Origin: Raineyella antarctica
Lineage (GTDB): Bacteria; Actinomycetota; Actinomycetes; Propionibacteriales; Propionibacteriaceae
Direction: 5' to 3'
Length of the DNA stretch: 64,000 bases
NCBI RefSeq assembly: GCF_900092135.1
Contig: NZ_FMYF01000007.1
Location: forward strand, 62,001-126,000
The notes beneath the pieces were generated by a model. That model made no database searches, was not told the origin of the DNA, and saw only the letters and a program-made list of their open reading frames with translations. The translations under genes and the position numbers were made by a program. This document shows, piece by piece, positions 1 through 8,469 of this stretch. Every line of letters begins with the position of its first letter. Within the stretch, counting starts at the first letter, position 1.

Positions 1-1679
1 CCCTGCCGCCGTCGTGGCAGTTCGTGAACCTGTGCTGGCAGTCGGTGTTCGTCTTCCTGCCGCTGATGGTCGCCTACAACGCGAGCAAGAAGCTCGGCGC
101 CGACCCCTGGGTCGGCTTCGCCATCATGGCCGTGGTCATGCTGCCGGGCTTCGCGGCCCTCAAGGACGCGTCCACCCAGATGAAGTTCGCCGGCAGCGCG
201 ATCGACGTGGTGCAGATCTTCGGGTTCCCGCTGACGATCTTCAACTACAGCTCGCAGGTGTTCCCGCCGCTGCTGATGGCCGGCGTCCTCGGCGCGCTGG
301 ACAGGCTGCTGCGGCGGGTGATCCCCGACAACGTGCAACTGATCTTCGTGCCGTTCCTCTCGATGCTGATCATGATCCCGCTGACCGCCTTCCTGATCGG
401 CCCCATCGGCGTGTACGCCGGCGCCGGCCTGGCCCACATCCTGGGACAGGTCAACAACTTCTCGCCGTTCATCTTCGCGATCCTGGTCCCGCTGTTGTAT
501 CCGTTCATGGTTCCGCTGGGCCTGCACTGGCCGATCAACGCCATCATGCTGCTCAACATCCAGAACCTGGGCTACGACTACATCCAGGGCCCGATGGGTT
601 CGTGGAACTTCGCCGCCTTCGGTGCGACCGCCGCCGTACTGATCCTCGCCATCCGCAACAAGGAGAAGGCGATGCGCCAGACTGCCACGGGTGCGCTCGC
701 GGCGGGTCTGCTGGGTGGTATCTCCGAACCCTCCCTCTACGGCATCCACCTGCGCTACAAGCGGATCTACCCGCGGATGCTGGTCGGCTGCCTGGTCGGC
801 GGCATCATCACCGGCTTCGCCGGCGGCATCCACACCAAGGCCTTCGTCTTCACCTCGCTGCTGACCATCCCCGCCTTCGACAAGATCGGCTGGTACAGCC
901 TTGCGGTCGGGGCCTCGTTCCTCACCTCGATGGTCCTGGTACTCCTGTCGGGCTACAAGACGGCCGAGCAGAAGGAGCTGGAGCGCCTGTCCGAGGAGGC
1001 CGCCGCCCTGGCCCACGTCCCCGGTGACCAGCTGACCGAAGCCGAGCTCGTCCCGGCCTACGTCGGTGCCGGAGCGGTCGGGGTCGGCGCGGGTAGTGCC
1101 ACCGCGGCCGCGGTCCGGGGCGACGTCTCGGCCTCCACCATCTCCGCGCCCGGCACCGGCGAACCCGGCGAGCGACGCCGGCTCAAGCCGGCCATGGAGC
1201 CCGGCACCGTGACCCAGATCCACGCTCCCCTGGCCGGCAGCCTGCTGCCGCTGGCAGAGGTCCCGGATCCGGTCTTCGCCCGTGGCACCGTGGGAGCGGG
1301 CGTTGGAATCGTGCCCTCCGGTGACACCGTCTACGCCCCCGCCCCGGGCAAGATCCTGGTGGCCCAGGAGACCGGTCACGCCTTCGGCCTCCGGCTCGAC
1401 AGTGGTATCGAACTGCTCATCCACGTGGGCATCGACACCGTCAACATGGGCGGGCGCGGCTTCGACGTCAAGGTGCACACCGGTGACCGGGTCGAGGCCG
1501 GCGATCCGCTCGTCGTGTTCGACCGGAAGGCGATCGAGGCGGCGGGCTACTCGACCGTCACCCCGGTCCTGGTCACCAACGTCAAGAAGTTCGACTCGGT
1601 GCACCAGGCAGCATCGGGCGAGGTCGACGTGGCCACCCCGATCCTGATCGTGGTGGCCAAGCCGGCGGGCACCGTCTGA
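1..1679 (+). CDS. PTS sugar transporter, EIIC-EIIA part (beta-glucoside type), 5-prime truncated by window edge
   Basis: Membrane permease and phosphoryl donor domain of a phosphoenolpyruvate-dependent sugar phosphotransferase system. The reading frame is open to base 3, so the start and probably an N-terminal EIIB domain lie outside the window. The first 310 or so visible residues are strongly hydrophobic EIIC segments; a Gly/Ala-rich linker follows; the last 150 residues match EIIA of the glucose/Crr type. The phosphorylated histidine is in LLIHVGIDTV (His codon 1422-1424), with downstream GDRVEAGDPLV typical of the fold. The order C-A matches BglF/sucrose/trehalose-type permeases. The exact sugar cannot be told. 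A perfect hairpin follows 25 bases after the stop. Confidence 0.93.
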   Translation, partial: LPPSWQFVNLCWQSVFVFLPLMVAYNASKKLGADPWVGFAIMAVVMLPGFAALKDASTQMKFAGSAIDVVQIFGFPLTIFNYSSQVFPPLLMAGVLGALDRLLRRVIPDNVQLIFVPFLSMLIMIPLTAFLIGPIGVYAGAGLAHILGQVNNFSPFIFAILVPLLYPFMVPLGLHWPINAIMLLNIQNLGYDYIQGPMGSWNFAAFGATAAVLILAIRNKEKAMRQTATGALAAGLLGGISEPSLYGIHLRYKRIYPRMLVGCLVGGIITGFAGGIHTKAFVFTSLLTIPAFDKIGWYSLAVGASFLTSMVLVLLSGYKTAEQKELERLSEEAAALAHVPGDQLTEAELVPAYVGAGAVGVGAGSATAAAVRGDVSASTISAPGTGEPGERRRLKPAMEPGTVTQIHAPLAGSLLPLAEVPDPVFARGTVGAGVGIVPSGDTVYAPAPGKILVAQETGHAFGLRLDSGIELLIHVGIDTVNMGGRGFDVKVHTGDRVEAGDPLVVFDRKAIEAAGYSTVTPVLVTNVKKFDSVHQAASGEVDVATPILIVVAKPAGTV

Positions 1680-1703
1680 CCCGGGATCCGTACGCAACGA
1701 AGG

Positions 1704-1736
1704 AGCCCCGCCCGTGCACGTCGCACGGGCGGGGCT
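1704..1736. terminator. strong bidirectional hairpin terminator
   Basis: A perfect 14-bp stem (1704-1717 with 1723-1736) encloses a 5-base loop. It sits between the converging PTS gene and the alpha/beta hydrolase gene. There is no long U tract, as is common in high-GC actinobacteria. Confidence 0.85.
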
Positions 1737-1788
1737 CTGCTTCAGGGCCGTACTCCCGGGCCCAGCCCCCATGGCTCCATCGGGTCGG

Positions 1789-2826
1789 TCAGTGCGCCGC
1801 AGACATGCCCGCCGTGACCTGTTCGACGTCCGCCGCGAAGGTGACCGGGTCGCCGAGCATCGCCAGGTGTCCGGCCCCCGGAATGACCATCGTCGGCGGC
1901 TCGCCCAGGTCGTGCCGAGCGTCGTCCAACGAACCACCGGAGCGCAGGTCCAGCTCACCCCAGATGATGGCCCGGGGCACACGGATGGCACGGAGCTGGT
2001 CCGGGGACAGGGACAGGACCCCGTTCGCAGCCATGGCCGGAAGGGCAGCCTCAGCCGCCCCCTGGCGCATCGGACGCATCCACGCCTCGACCAGCTCGGG
2101 TGTCAGCCCCAGGCAGGTCGCGCCGCAGTTGCTCCGGATCAGGCGATCGTCCAGCCGGGCGGACCTGGTCAGCAGCCGGTAGGCCGAGATCCCGTACGGC
2201 GAGCGCAGGATCCACCGGGCAGGTCCTGATCCGCCACCGGCGCTCCCGCTGCCCGTGCTCCCGTTCGCGAAGGGAAGGCCGTCCCCGTCGACGAACACGA
2301 TTCCGCCGATGTCGGAGGGGTGCGCCAGGGCGACGCCGCCCACGACGGCAGCGCCCATCGAGTGACCGATGAGCACCGGGTGGTCGAGGCCGAGCCTCCG
2401 AACGAACGCGTCGACGAGATCGACCTGGTCACCGAGCGCGTAGCGCCCTGTGAAGTCCGTGTAGCCGTAGCCGGCGAGGTCGACCGCGTACACGACGTGG
2501 TCACGGGCGAGCAGTTCGGCGGCCGGTCCCCACGCCACCGACGACTCGGCGAAGCCGTGCACCAGGACGAGCGGCGGGCCATGGGTGCCCCACCGTTGGT
2601 AGTGCACTCGGGTCCCCCCGACGACCAGGTCGGCACCGGAGGGGGCGGGCAGCGTAGGAGGTGGAGTGGTCACGGCATTGAACACCAAGGACGTGACGGT
2701 CACGAGGGCCAGTACCGCCACCACCGAACGGCCGGTGAAGCGTGCCGCACGTCGCCACCACGAGCTCCTTCGGCGGACGGACGAAGCCGTGAGCGACTCC
2801 GGCAGCGGCCCGTGGTTCGCTCTCAC
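1789..2826 (-). CDS. alpha/beta hydrolase with N-terminal membrane anchor
   Basis: Serine hydrolase of unknown substrate, 345 residues. A basic stretch (RRR, WWRR) and a hydrophobic segment at about residues 34-52 predict a signal anchor, so the enzyme probably faces outward. The catalytic set is visible: nucleophile Ser156 in GHSMG, acid Asp293 in WGELD, and His320 in PGAGHLAML. The oxyanion HGF motif is at about 90-92. A GTG start is taken; CAGCAT ends 6 bases upstream of it, so the message may be leaderless. The gene lies 36 bases downstream of the NAD(P)-binding protein gene on the same strand and may be cotranscribed. Esterase, epoxide hydrolase and haloperoxidase-like activities all remain possible. 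Confidence 0.88.
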   Translation of the reverse strand: MRANHGPLPESLTASSVRRRSSWWRRAARFTGRSVVAVLALVTVTSLVFNAVTTPPPTLPAPSGADLVVGGTRVHYQRWGTHGPPLVLVHGFAESSVAWGPAAELLARDHVVYAVDLAGYGYTDFTGRYALGDQVDLVDAFVRRLGLDHPVLIGHSMGAAVVGGVALAHPSDIGGIVFVDGDGLPFANGSTGSGSAGGGSGPARWILRSPYGISAYRLLTRSARLDDRLIRSNCGATCLGLTPELVEAWMRPMRQGAAEAALPAMAANGVLSLSPDQLRAIRVPRAIIWGELDLRSGGSLDDARHDLGEPPTMVIPGAGHLAMLGDPVTFAADVEQVTAGMSAAH

Positions 2827-2862
2827 GTCTCCATGCTGTCACGTGCCGACAAGTGACCCGGC

Positions 2863-3660
2863 TCAGATCCGCCTGAGCGCCTCCGCGGCCAGCCGAAGGT
2901 CGACCCGGACGCGGGCCGGTTCGTCCTCCAGCGGCATGTTGGGCTCGTCCAGCACCCCGTCGAGCGAGCCCGGCTCGTCGGCCCGCAGCCCGGCGAACAG
3001 CGGGTCGAGGTCCTTCTGGGCGGGCCCGGACTCGGCGACCAGCTCGAACGTCTTGCGGTCGGCCGCCGCGGACCTGATGCAGTGCACCAGCACCTGGGCG
3101 ACCTGCTGGCGCGAGACTGTGCCGTCCGCGGGCCCACCCGTACGACGGGTGTCGCCCTGCAGCATCACCAGCTTGTGCTGGTCCTCGGCGTGGTAGTCGA
3201 ACCAGCCGGGGCGCACGATCGTGTAGGGACGGCCGCTGGCCCGGACCAGCCGCTCGGCGCGGCGCTTCCAGTCGAAGGCCGCGGTGGCACGGTTGTACTC
3301 GCTGTCGCGCGCCGTGAGGCCCAGCGTGGTCATCAGCACAATCCGGGCCGGGTACCTGTCCAGGGCCGCCAGGACGTTGCGGACCGCACCGTAGTCGACG
3401 GCCTCGGACTGTTCCTTGCCGCCGTTGGCGCCGTGCGCGAAGATCACGGCGTCCACCCCCTCGACGGCGGCCGTCAGGTTGTCGACCTTGGTCAGGTCGC
3501 CGACGACGACCTCGGCCCCGGGGGCGATGTGGGCGGCGCGGGCGTGGTTGCGGGCCAGGGCGCGGGTCAGGTAGCCCTGCCGCAGCGCCTCCGCCACGAC
3601 GAGACTCCCGATACTGCCGGTCGCCCCGACGACCAGCACGGTGGTGGAACGCGTCACCAT
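2863..3660 (-). CDS. NAD(P)H-binding atypical short-chain dehydrogenase (NmrA/SDR-a type)
   Basis: Rossmann-fold protein of 265 residues. The dinucleotide motif GATGSIG is at residues 12-18, preceded by the first beta strand and followed by an Arg (RALARN) that would favour NADPH. There is no clear YxxxK catalytic pair, as in NmrA-like and other atypical SDR proteins, so it may be a redox sensor or a reductase. The ATG start has AGGAGGAG directly upstream. The gene is first in a possible two-gene unit with the hydrolase. Substrate unknown. Confidence 0.85.
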   Translation of the reverse strand: MVTRSTTVLVVGATGSIGSLVVAEALRQGYLTRALARNHARAAHIAPGAEVVVGDLTKVDNLTAAVEGVDAVIFAHGANGGKEQSEAVDYGAVRNVLAALDRYPARIVLMTTLGLTARDSEYNRATAAFDWKRRAERLVRASGRPYTIVRPGWFDYHAEDQHKLVMLQGDTRRTGGPADGTVSRQQVAQVLVHCIRSAAADRKTFELVAESGPAQKDLDPLFAGLRADEPGSLDGVLDEPNMPLEDEPARVRVDLRLAAEALRRI

Positions 3661-3812
3661 GGCTCCTCCTGTTTTGCGGTTGCTCCCACGATAGGCACCG
3701 TAACCGCGGGGCGTCAGGGTTCCCCGCGGTCCGCTGCGGACCTGCGCTTGCCGGAGACCCTCAGCCCGCCCTAGGGTGGGCCGCTACATCACCGCATCGG
3801 GGGGAGTTGGTC

Positions 3813-3940
3813 GTGCGGCTGTGGTCCCTGCACCCCTCGCTGCTGGACCGCGCCGGCCTCGGCGCCTCCTGGCGCGAGGGACTGCTCGCCCAGGCCGTGC
3901 TCGCCGGCCGGACCCGCGGCTACCGGAACCATCCCCCATC
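3813..3940 (+). pseudogene. 5-prime remnant of a pyrimidine-dimer DNA glycosylase gene (T4 DenV type)
   Basis: From a GTG at 3813, with a GGGGGAG ribosome site 6 bases upstream, the frame reads VRLWSLHPSLLDRAGL and then WREGLLAQAVLAGRTRGYRN. This is the characteristic N-terminus of the pyrimidine dimer DNA glycosylase family (MRLWSLHP, LLAQ, TKGYRNHP). After about 43 residues, at NHP, similarity stops abruptly and the frame continues as Arg/Pro-rich sequence to a stop at 4067, overlapping the next gene. The family is normally about 140 residues or more, so this is a truncated relic or deletion product. No C-terminal part was seen nearby. Confidence 0.7.
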
Positions 3941-4051
3941 CCCTCTTCGTGGCCGTTCCCGGCCCCGTCGAACCGTGGGAACGGCCGGCGTCCCCGCGGT
4001 GATCCTCCCCGGGCTTGCCCGCGTACCTCGCCGCGCCCTAGCGTGCGGCCC

Positions 4052-4744
4052 ATGGACCGACCAGTAGCCCTCATCACCGGCGGCAGCCGCGGCATCGGCC
4101 GCGCCATCGCCGATGCCCTCGCCGACACCCACCACCTGCTGATCGGCGGCCGCGACGCCGCGGCAGTCACCGCCGTGGTCTCGCAGCTGCCCTCCGCCGA
4201 ACCCTTCGTGGCCGACCTCACCGACGAGGCCGCCACCGAGGCCGCCGTCCGTGGGATCGACCGGCTGGACGTCCTGGTCCACTCGGCCGGCCGGGACGCC
4301 CCCCGGCACATCGAGGACATGACGCGCGCCGACTGGCGTGACCTGATGGAGGCCAACGTGATCGCCGTCGCCGACCTCACCCGGCTGCTGCTGCCGGCGC
4401 TGCGGGCCGCGAACGGCCTGGTCGTGATGATCAACTCCGGCGCCGGCCTCCGGGTCGTCGGGTCGCCGGCCTACTCGGCCTCCAAGTACGCGCTGCGGGC
4501 GCTGGCCGACGGGCTGCGCGAGGACGAGCGGGGCCGGATCCGGGTCACCACGATCTACCCGGGACGGGTCGACACCGACATGCAGCGCCACCTGCAGGCG
4601 GCCGCGGGACGCGGCTACAACCCCGAAGAGCACCTGCGCCCCGAGTCGGTCGCCCGGGTCGTACGGACGGCCGTCGACGCGTCGCCGGAGGGAATGGTCG
4701 AGGAGATCATGGTGCGCCCGATCCCGCGGGTCCCCAAGGGCTGA
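4052..4744 (+). CDS. short-chain dehydrogenase/reductase (classical SDR)
   Basis: NAD(P)-dependent oxidoreductase of 230 residues. Motifs are TGGSRGIG (9-16), HSAG (77-80) and the catalytic Ser129, Tyr141 and Lys145 (YSASK). GGR after beta strand 2 suggests NADPH. A longer frame begins at 3776, but the SDR fold starts at ATG 4052, where TAGCGT ends 7 bases upstream. That fits a leaderless transcript and the absence of a ribosome site. Substrate unknown; relatives are often annotated as SDR family oxidoreductases acting on aldehydes or ketones. Confidence 0.9.
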   Translation: MDRPVALITGGSRGIGRAIADALADTHHLLIGGRDAAAVTAVVSQLPSAEPFVADLTDEAATEAAVRGIDRLDVLVHSAGRDAPRHIEDMTRADWRDLMEANVIAVADLTRLLLPALRAANGLVVMINSGAGLRVVGSPAYSASKYALRALADGLREDERGRIRVTTIYPGRVDTDMQRHLQAAAGRGYNPEEHLRPESVARVVRTAVDASPEGMVEEIMVRPIPRVPKG

Positions 4745-4839
4745 GGACCGGGGCTCCCGAAGCTCTGGTGGCCGGCCACGATCTGCGGCAGGCTGGTGGG
4801 CGCCCCATGGAAGGGGCGCCACCCAGCAGAGGAGCCACC

Positions 4840-5241
4840 ATGGCCAATCCGCGACCGGTCCATTTCGAGATCCAGGCCGACGACATCGAGCGCGCCAAGA
4901 CGTTCTACACCGAGGTCTTCGGCTGGCGCTTCGACGACTACGGCGACGCGGTCGGCTCCCCGTACTTCGGGGTCGTCACCGGCGAGGAGGGCGAGCCCGG
5001 CATCAACGGCGGCCTGCTGCCGCGTACCGGTGGTTCCCCGGCCATCGACCAGCCGGTCAACGCGTACGTGGTGACCATCGCCTGCGACGACTACGACGCC
5101 GTCGCCGAGCGGATCTACGCCCACGGCGGCGAGGGTGTGTCGCCCAAGGCCGCGATCATGGGGATGGCCTGGCAGGGCTACTTCAAGGACACCGAGGGCA
5201 ACGTCTTCGGCCTGCACCAGCCCGACCCGAACGCCGCCTGA
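4840..5241 (+). CDS. VOC family (glyoxalase/bleomycin-resistance fold) protein
   Basis: Small protein of 133 residues with one VOC half-pair: HFEIQADDIERAKTFYTEVFGW at the N-terminus and YFKDTEGNVFGLHQPDP at the C-terminus, where the metal-binding His/Glu positions usually lie. The ATG at 4840 has AGAGGAG 6 bases upstream and is preferred over the longer frame from 4768. Lactoylglutathione lyase, antibiotic binding or dioxygenase roles cannot be separated from sequence alone. It is convergent with the patatin gene, with only 8 bases between stops. Confidence 0.85.
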   Translation: MANPRPVHFEIQADDIERAKTFYTEVFGWRFDDYGDAVGSPYFGVVTGEEGEPGINGGLLPRTGGSPAIDQPVNAYVVTIACDDYDAVAERIYAHGGEGVSPKAAIMGMAWQGYFKDTEGNVFGLHQPDPNAA

Positions 5242-5249
5242 GGGCCCGG

Positions 5250-6167
5250 TCAGCCGCGATCGGTTCCGTCCACGCCGAGGAACTCGCGCCACCGCGGCAG
5301 CTCGCGGCCGGCCTGGGCCAGTCCGAGCTCGTGGGCGGCCCGCAGCCGGGCGACGTTGCGCTCGCTGTTGGTGACCGGCATGGTCTCGGGCACGAAGAGC
5401 ATCGCCTTCCCGTCGCGCTCGAGGTCGAACAGTTCCTCGCGGGTCCGGTTGTAGTTGGCCGGCCGCCGGACGAGGGCGTCCACCACCGCGGGCGTGCGCC
5501 GGAACCATCGGCCCATCACGCGCTCGTTCTTCATCGCCGGCTTCACGTAGTCCCGGGGCTGGGTCAGCACGACGAGGAACTTCTCGTACCCGGCCGCCCT
5601 GGCCGCATCGATCGCGAAGCCGCCGGTCGGCCCGAGCGCCCCGTCGATGTAGTCCTCCCCGTCGATCCCGACCGCCGGCATCAGCACCGGCATGGTCGAA
5701 CTGGCCCGCACCCGGCGCATCAGCGAGGGCAGGTCCGGGGTGTCGTCCTTGCCCCAGTAGACCATCTCTCCGTCGCTCATCCGGAAGGCCCCGATCGCGA
5801 TGCCCGCGGGGTTCGACCGGAAGGTCTCGAAGTCGTACGGCAGGGCCTGGTCGGGGAAGCCTGCCTGTTCGTAGATGTACTCGGCGTTGAACCAGCCCTT
5901 GCCCCGCAGCCAGGTCCGGAAGTCACCCATCTGCGGGTCCGAGGCGAAGTCGACGAAGGAGATCCGGGCCCGCTCCTCGTCGCGGACCAGGTAGTTGGCA
6001 AGGTTGGACGCGCCGGCCGAGATCCCGCCTACCCAGCCGAAGTGCAGCCCGGCCCGGAGCAGTGTCACGACGACCGCGGAGGTGTAGCTGGCGCGCATCC
6101 CGCCGCCCTCGAAGATCAGGGCCGTGTCGGTGACATTGTTGGTCAGGTCGGACGGTTGCGCTGTCAT
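5250..6167 (-). CDS. patatin-like phospholipase family protein
   Basis: Predicted lipid acyl hydrolase of 305 residues. It carries the oxyanion motif GGGMR at 21-25, nucleophile Ser50 in GISAG, and the dyad Asp175 in YIDGALG (the DGG/A box). There is no signal peptide, so it is probably cytoplasmic or membrane-associated, like the YjjU/RssA-type bacterial patatins. The ATG start has AAGGAAG about 6 bases upstream. Substrate unknown. Confidence 0.92.
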   Translation of the reverse strand: MTAQPSDLTNNVTDTALIFEGGGMRASYTSAVVVTLLRAGLHFGWVGGISAGASNLANYLVRDEERARISFVDFASDPQMGDFRTWLRGKGWFNAEYIYEQAGFPDQALPYDFETFRSNPAGIAIGAFRMSDGEMVYWGKDDTPDLPSLMRRVRASSTMPVLMPAVGIDGEDYIDGALGPTGGFAIDAARAAGYEKFLVVLTQPRDYVKPAMKNERVMGRWFRRTPAVVDALVRRPANYNRTREELFDLERDGKAMLFVPETMPVTNSERNVARLRAAHELGLAQAGRELPRWREFLGVDGTDRG

Positions 6168-6338
6168 GGCACTTCCTTTCCGCGGACAGGCCCGGCAGCG
6201 GGCGCCAGGAGTTCGACACCGTCAGACTAGTCCGCGCCACGCAACGACCGGTCGAGGCGCGACGCCCCTGGAGCTGGTGTCGCCCCGCCCGGTGCAGCAT
6301 GATCGAACCAGACGGCCGGAGTACCACGACCAGGTCCG

Positions 6339-6380
6339 GTCCGCCAGATCACGTCCGCCAGATCCCGTCCGCCAGATCCG
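6339..6380. repeat. three tandem 14-bp repeats
   Basis: The unit GTCCGCCAGATC plus two variable bases begins at 6339, 6353 and 6367. The array ends 30 bases before the GTG of the SRPBCC-epimerase gene, so it may sit in its promoter or leader. Confidence 0.8.
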
Positions 6381-6409
6381 GGCGGCCCGATCCCAGAGAA
6401 AGGTTCGAC

Positions 6410-7813
6410 GTGCCGGTATTCGAGCACAGCGCCACCTATCCGCACCCCCGCCACGAGGTCTTCGCCTGGCACGAGCGTCCGGGCGCCTTCGTCCGCCTCA
6501 CCCCGCCCGGGTCCGCGATCCCGCTGCACGGGCCGACCGACGGCATCCGGGCCGGCTCGCGGATGGAGATCCGGGTCTCCCTACCCTTCCTCTCCGCCCT
6601 CTGGCCGGGCGACACCGCCCCGGGCCCGTCCTGGATGGTCGAGCACACGGCGTACGAGCCGGGCGTACGGTTCGTCGACGAGCAGGTCCGGGGGCCGATG
6701 GAGGACTGGCGGCACGAGCACGAGTTCGCCGACGCACCCGGCAACGGCACGACGATCACCGACCGGCTGACGTACGAGCTGCCGCGCCCCCTGCGCGGGG
6801 TGGCCGACGGACAGGTGCGGCGCTACCTGAAGGGCCTGTTCCGGTTCCGCGAGGAGCAGCTGCGCGCCGACCTCGACCTGCACGCCCGGCTGTCGGGCAC
6901 CCCGCAGGTGGTGGCGGTCTCGGGCGCGTCCGGCATGATCGGCGACCAGCTCTGCGCGCTGCTGACCACCGGCGGGCACACCGTACGCCGGCTCGTCCGC
7001 CGCGCGGCCACCAGCGACGACGAGATCCGCTGGGACCCTGCCCGCGGCGAATTGGACCCGGCGGCACTGGCCGGCGTCGACACCGTGGTGAACCTGTCCG
7101 GCCGCAGCATCGGCGGCCGCTTCACCGAGTCGGCCAAGCGGGAGATCCTCAGCTCGCGGGTCGACTCCACCACCACCCTGGTCCGGGCGATCGCGGCGGC
7201 CCGGGCCGCCGGCAACGGCCCGGGGACCCTGGTCCAGGCCAGCGGGATCGGCCTGTACGGCGCCCGCCGGCCGGGCGAACTGCTGGACGAGGAGTCACGG
7301 CCCGGGGTCGACTTCCTGGCCGACGTCGTACGCCAGTGGGAGGCCGCCGCCGACCCGGTGCAGGACCAAGGTGTACGGCTGGTGAAGCTGCGGACCGGCA
7401 TCGTGCTCGGTGCGGCATCGGGCGCGCTGGCCCTGCAGCTGCCGCTGTTCATGGTCGGTGTCGGCGGCCGCCTCACCGACCCGCAGTCGATGATGAGCTG
7501 GATCGGCCTGGACGACATGGTGCGGGTCTACGCCTCGGCCGTCCTGGACCCGGAGTGGACCGGCGCGGTGAACGCGGTCGCGCCGCATCCTGTCTCGGCC
7601 GGCGCATTCGCGACCCGGCTCGGCAGGGTGATGCACCGGCCCTCGCTCGTGCCCACGCCCGCGTTCGGCCCGAAGCTGGTGCTGGGACGCGAGGGCGCCG
7701 ACGTCCTGGTCCGTACCGACCAACGGGTGTCCTCGGCCCGGCTGGAGTCGCTGGGCTTCCGGTTCTCCCATCCGGAACTGGAGCCGGCGCTGCGGCACGC
7801 CTTGGCGCGTTGA
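6410..7813 (+). CDS. SRPBCC domain - TIGR01777 family epimerase fusion
   Basis: 467-residue fusion. Residues 1-155 or so resemble a SRPBCC/START-like ligand-binding domain. From about 167 there is an NAD(P)-dependent epimerase of the TIGR01777 (YfcH/DUF1731) type: GASGMIG at 172-178, NLSGRSI, the SGIGLYG strand and a C-terminal DUF1731-like end (RVSSARLESLGFRF). The GTG start at 6410 has AGAGAAAGG about 7 bases upstream and is preferred over the open frame from 6299. The family is linked to cell-division inhibitor-like annotations, but its reaction is not known. A stem-loop follows the gene. Confidence 0.88.
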   Translation: MPVFEHSATYPHPRHEVFAWHERPGAFVRLTPPGSAIPLHGPTDGIRAGSRMEIRVSLPFLSALWPGDTAPGPSWMVEHTAYEPGVRFVDEQVRGPMEDWRHEHEFADAPGNGTTITDRLTYELPRPLRGVADGQVRRYLKGLFRFREEQLRADLDLHARLSGTPQVVAVSGASGMIGDQLCALLTTGGHTVRRLVRRAATSDDEIRWDPARGELDPAALAGVDTVVNLSGRSIGGRFTESAKREILSSRVDSTTTLVRAIAAARAAGNGPGTLVQASGIGLYGARRPGELLDEESRPGVDFLADVVRQWEAAADPVQDQGVRLVKLRTGIVLGAASGALALQLPLFMVGVGGRLTDPQSMMSWIGLDDMVRVYASAVLDPEWTGAVNAVAPHPVSAGAFATRLGRVMHRPSLVPTPAFGPKLVLGREGADVLVRTDQRVSSARLESLGFRFSHPELEPALRHALAR

Positions 7814-7849
7814 GGCGGAGGTAGGGGCGGTCGGCCGGGCCTGGTCAGG

Positions 7850-7880
7850 CCGGACCGGGCCGTTTCCGGGCCGGGTCCGG
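7850..7880. terminator. hairpin between converging genes
   Basis: CCGGACC (7850-7856) pairs with GGTCCGG (7874-7880), with further pairing inside through GGGCC/GGCCC around TTTC. It separates the SRPBCC-epimerase gene from the HhH-GPD gene end. Confidence 0.6.
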
Positions 7881-7881
7881 C

Positions 7882-8469
7882 TCAGCCGGCCGTACCCGCC
7901 GACTTGGCCCGGGCCTTCAGTTCCTTCTTGACTGCGCGGACCTCGAGGCGGGTCGGCACGTCCACGACGTCGGCGATCGAGCGGCGGCTGCCCTCGGCGC
8001 CGTAGTCCCCGGCGGCCTCCCGCCAGCCCGGGGCGGTGAGACCGCACTGCTTGCCGAGCAGGGCGAGGAAGATCCTGGCCTTCTGCTCGCCGAACCCGGG
8101 CAGTGCCTTGAGGCGCTTCAGGACCTCGGCCCCGGTCGGGTCACCATCGGTCCAGATCCGGGACGCGTCCCCGCCGTACGTCTCGGCGACGACAGCCGCC
8201 AGCGCCTGGACCCGGCCCGCCATCGACCGCGGGAAGCGGTGCACCGCCGGCTTCTCGGCGAAGACGGCCAGGAACTCGTCGGGGTCCATCACCGCGATCC
8301 GGCCCGGGTCGAGGTCCCCGAGCCGGTCGCGCAGCTTGGCGGTGCCTGCGAAGGCGACCTCCATCGGCACCTGTTGGTCCAGGAGCATGCCGGCGAGGAG
8401 CGCGAAGGGGTTCTCCGAGAGCAGCGCGTCGGCGGCCTCGTCGTCGACCAGGTGCAGGGTGGGGCTCAT
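7882..8469 (-). CDS. HhH-GPD-type base excision DNA repair protein
   Basis: 195-residue protein of the helix-hairpin-helix glycosylase superfamily as found in actinobacteria. The hairpin motif is LPGFGEQKA (123-131). No Fe-S cysteine cluster is present, and a clear Gly-Pro-Asp box with catalytic Asp is not obvious downstream, so activity on damaged bases is inferred from the family. Its start overlaps the MFS exporter stop by 4 bases (ATGA), and that exporter in turn overlaps a MarR regulator. Repair is thus last in a coupled MarR-MFS-repair operon. Confidence 0.85.
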   Translation of the reverse strand: MSPTLHLVDDEAADALLSENPFALLAGMLLDQQVPMEVAFAGTAKLRDRLGDLDPGRIAVMDPDEFLAVFAEKPAVHRFPRSMAGRVQALAAVVAETYGGDASRIWTDGDPTGAEVLKRLKALPGFGEQKARIFLALLGKQCGLTAPGWREAAGDYGAEGSRRSIADVVDVPTRLEVRAVKKELKARAKSAGTAG

